Source: an uncultured Sutterella sp. (GTDB taxonomy: Bacteria; Pseudomonadota; Gammaproteobacteria; Burkholderiales; Burkholderiaceae_F). From it: DNA of 33,886 nucleotides. Positions 33,829 through 33,886 of this stretch are shown here, in pieces (position 1 is the stretch's first letter; the number at the start of each line of letters is the position of its first letter). Made by a program: the position numbers and the translations under genes. The stretch covers positions 1-33,886 of the forward strand of contig CAAGAT010000071.1 in the NCBI GenBank assembly GCA_900767875.1. The letters are read 5' to 3'. The notes beneath the pieces are model-generated. The model searched no databases, was not told the DNA's origin, and saw only the letters and a program-made list of their open reading frames with translations.

Positions 33829-33886
33829 CAACGAGAGAAATCTGTGTAATTCGTTGATTTAAAAAAGAAAAAGACGTTGCCCGATG

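Overview
The window reads as chromosomal DNA of a Burkholderiales betaproteobacterium, most likely a gut Sutterellaceae member (Sutterella/Parasutterella-like). The reasons are a betaproteobacterial-looking 16S 5' end, the gene order thrS-infC-rpmI-rplT-pheS-pheT-ihfA-merR, the lepA-lepB-rnc-era-recO-pdxJ cluster, high GC with abundant GC-rich hairpins, and surface proteins of both autotransporter classes. This placement is inference; no database search was possible. Almost every gene lies on the minus strand.

Layout. 1-540: the 5' end of a 16S rRNA gene with its leader and two tandem sigma70-type promoters, which are separated by an intrinsic terminator. 764-927: tRNA-Pro(GGG). 974-9411: the translation operon region thrS, infC (which appears to start at an AUA codon), rpmI, rplT, pheS, pheT, ihfA and an unusually long MerR-type regulator, with structured leaders before rpmI and pheS. 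9465-9718: tRNA-Val(GAC). 9832-13108: a threonine-aldolase-type PLP enzyme and a RelA-type (synthetase-only) stringent-response enzyme. 13336-17361: a classical autotransporter and an NhaD-type Na+/H+ antiporter. 17495-20508: pncB, nagZ, pdxJ. 20600-25833: recO, era, rnc, lepB, lepA (transcribed lepA to recO). 26128-27345: a plus-strand protein resembling the betaproteobacterial DUF2863 family. 27457-30057: clpB behind a near-perfect sigma32 heat-shock promoter.

From about 30.2 kb the character changes to an accessory, partly AT-richer junkyard: a 5'-truncated IS1380-type transposase, the 3' third of an IS256-type transposase with its right end, and, directly abutting that end, the C-terminus of a radical SAM/SPASM protein with an in-frame amber codon inside its Cys cluster. 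A YadA-like trimeric autotransporter adhesin follows, with a C8 tract upstream of its start, and then the tail of an unidentified gene and a terminator at the window edge.

The core genes serve translation (tRNAs, rRNA, aminoacyl-tRNA synthetases, IF3, L20, L35, LepA), ribosome and RNA maturation (Era, RNase III), stress (RelA, ClpB), secretion (LepB) and cofactor supply (PncB, PdxJ). I found no intact novel multi-gene system. The best leads are the decayed SPASM locus at the insertion-sequence nest, the promoter-terminator arrangement in front of the rRNA operon, the AUA start of infC, and the long-tailed MerR protein.
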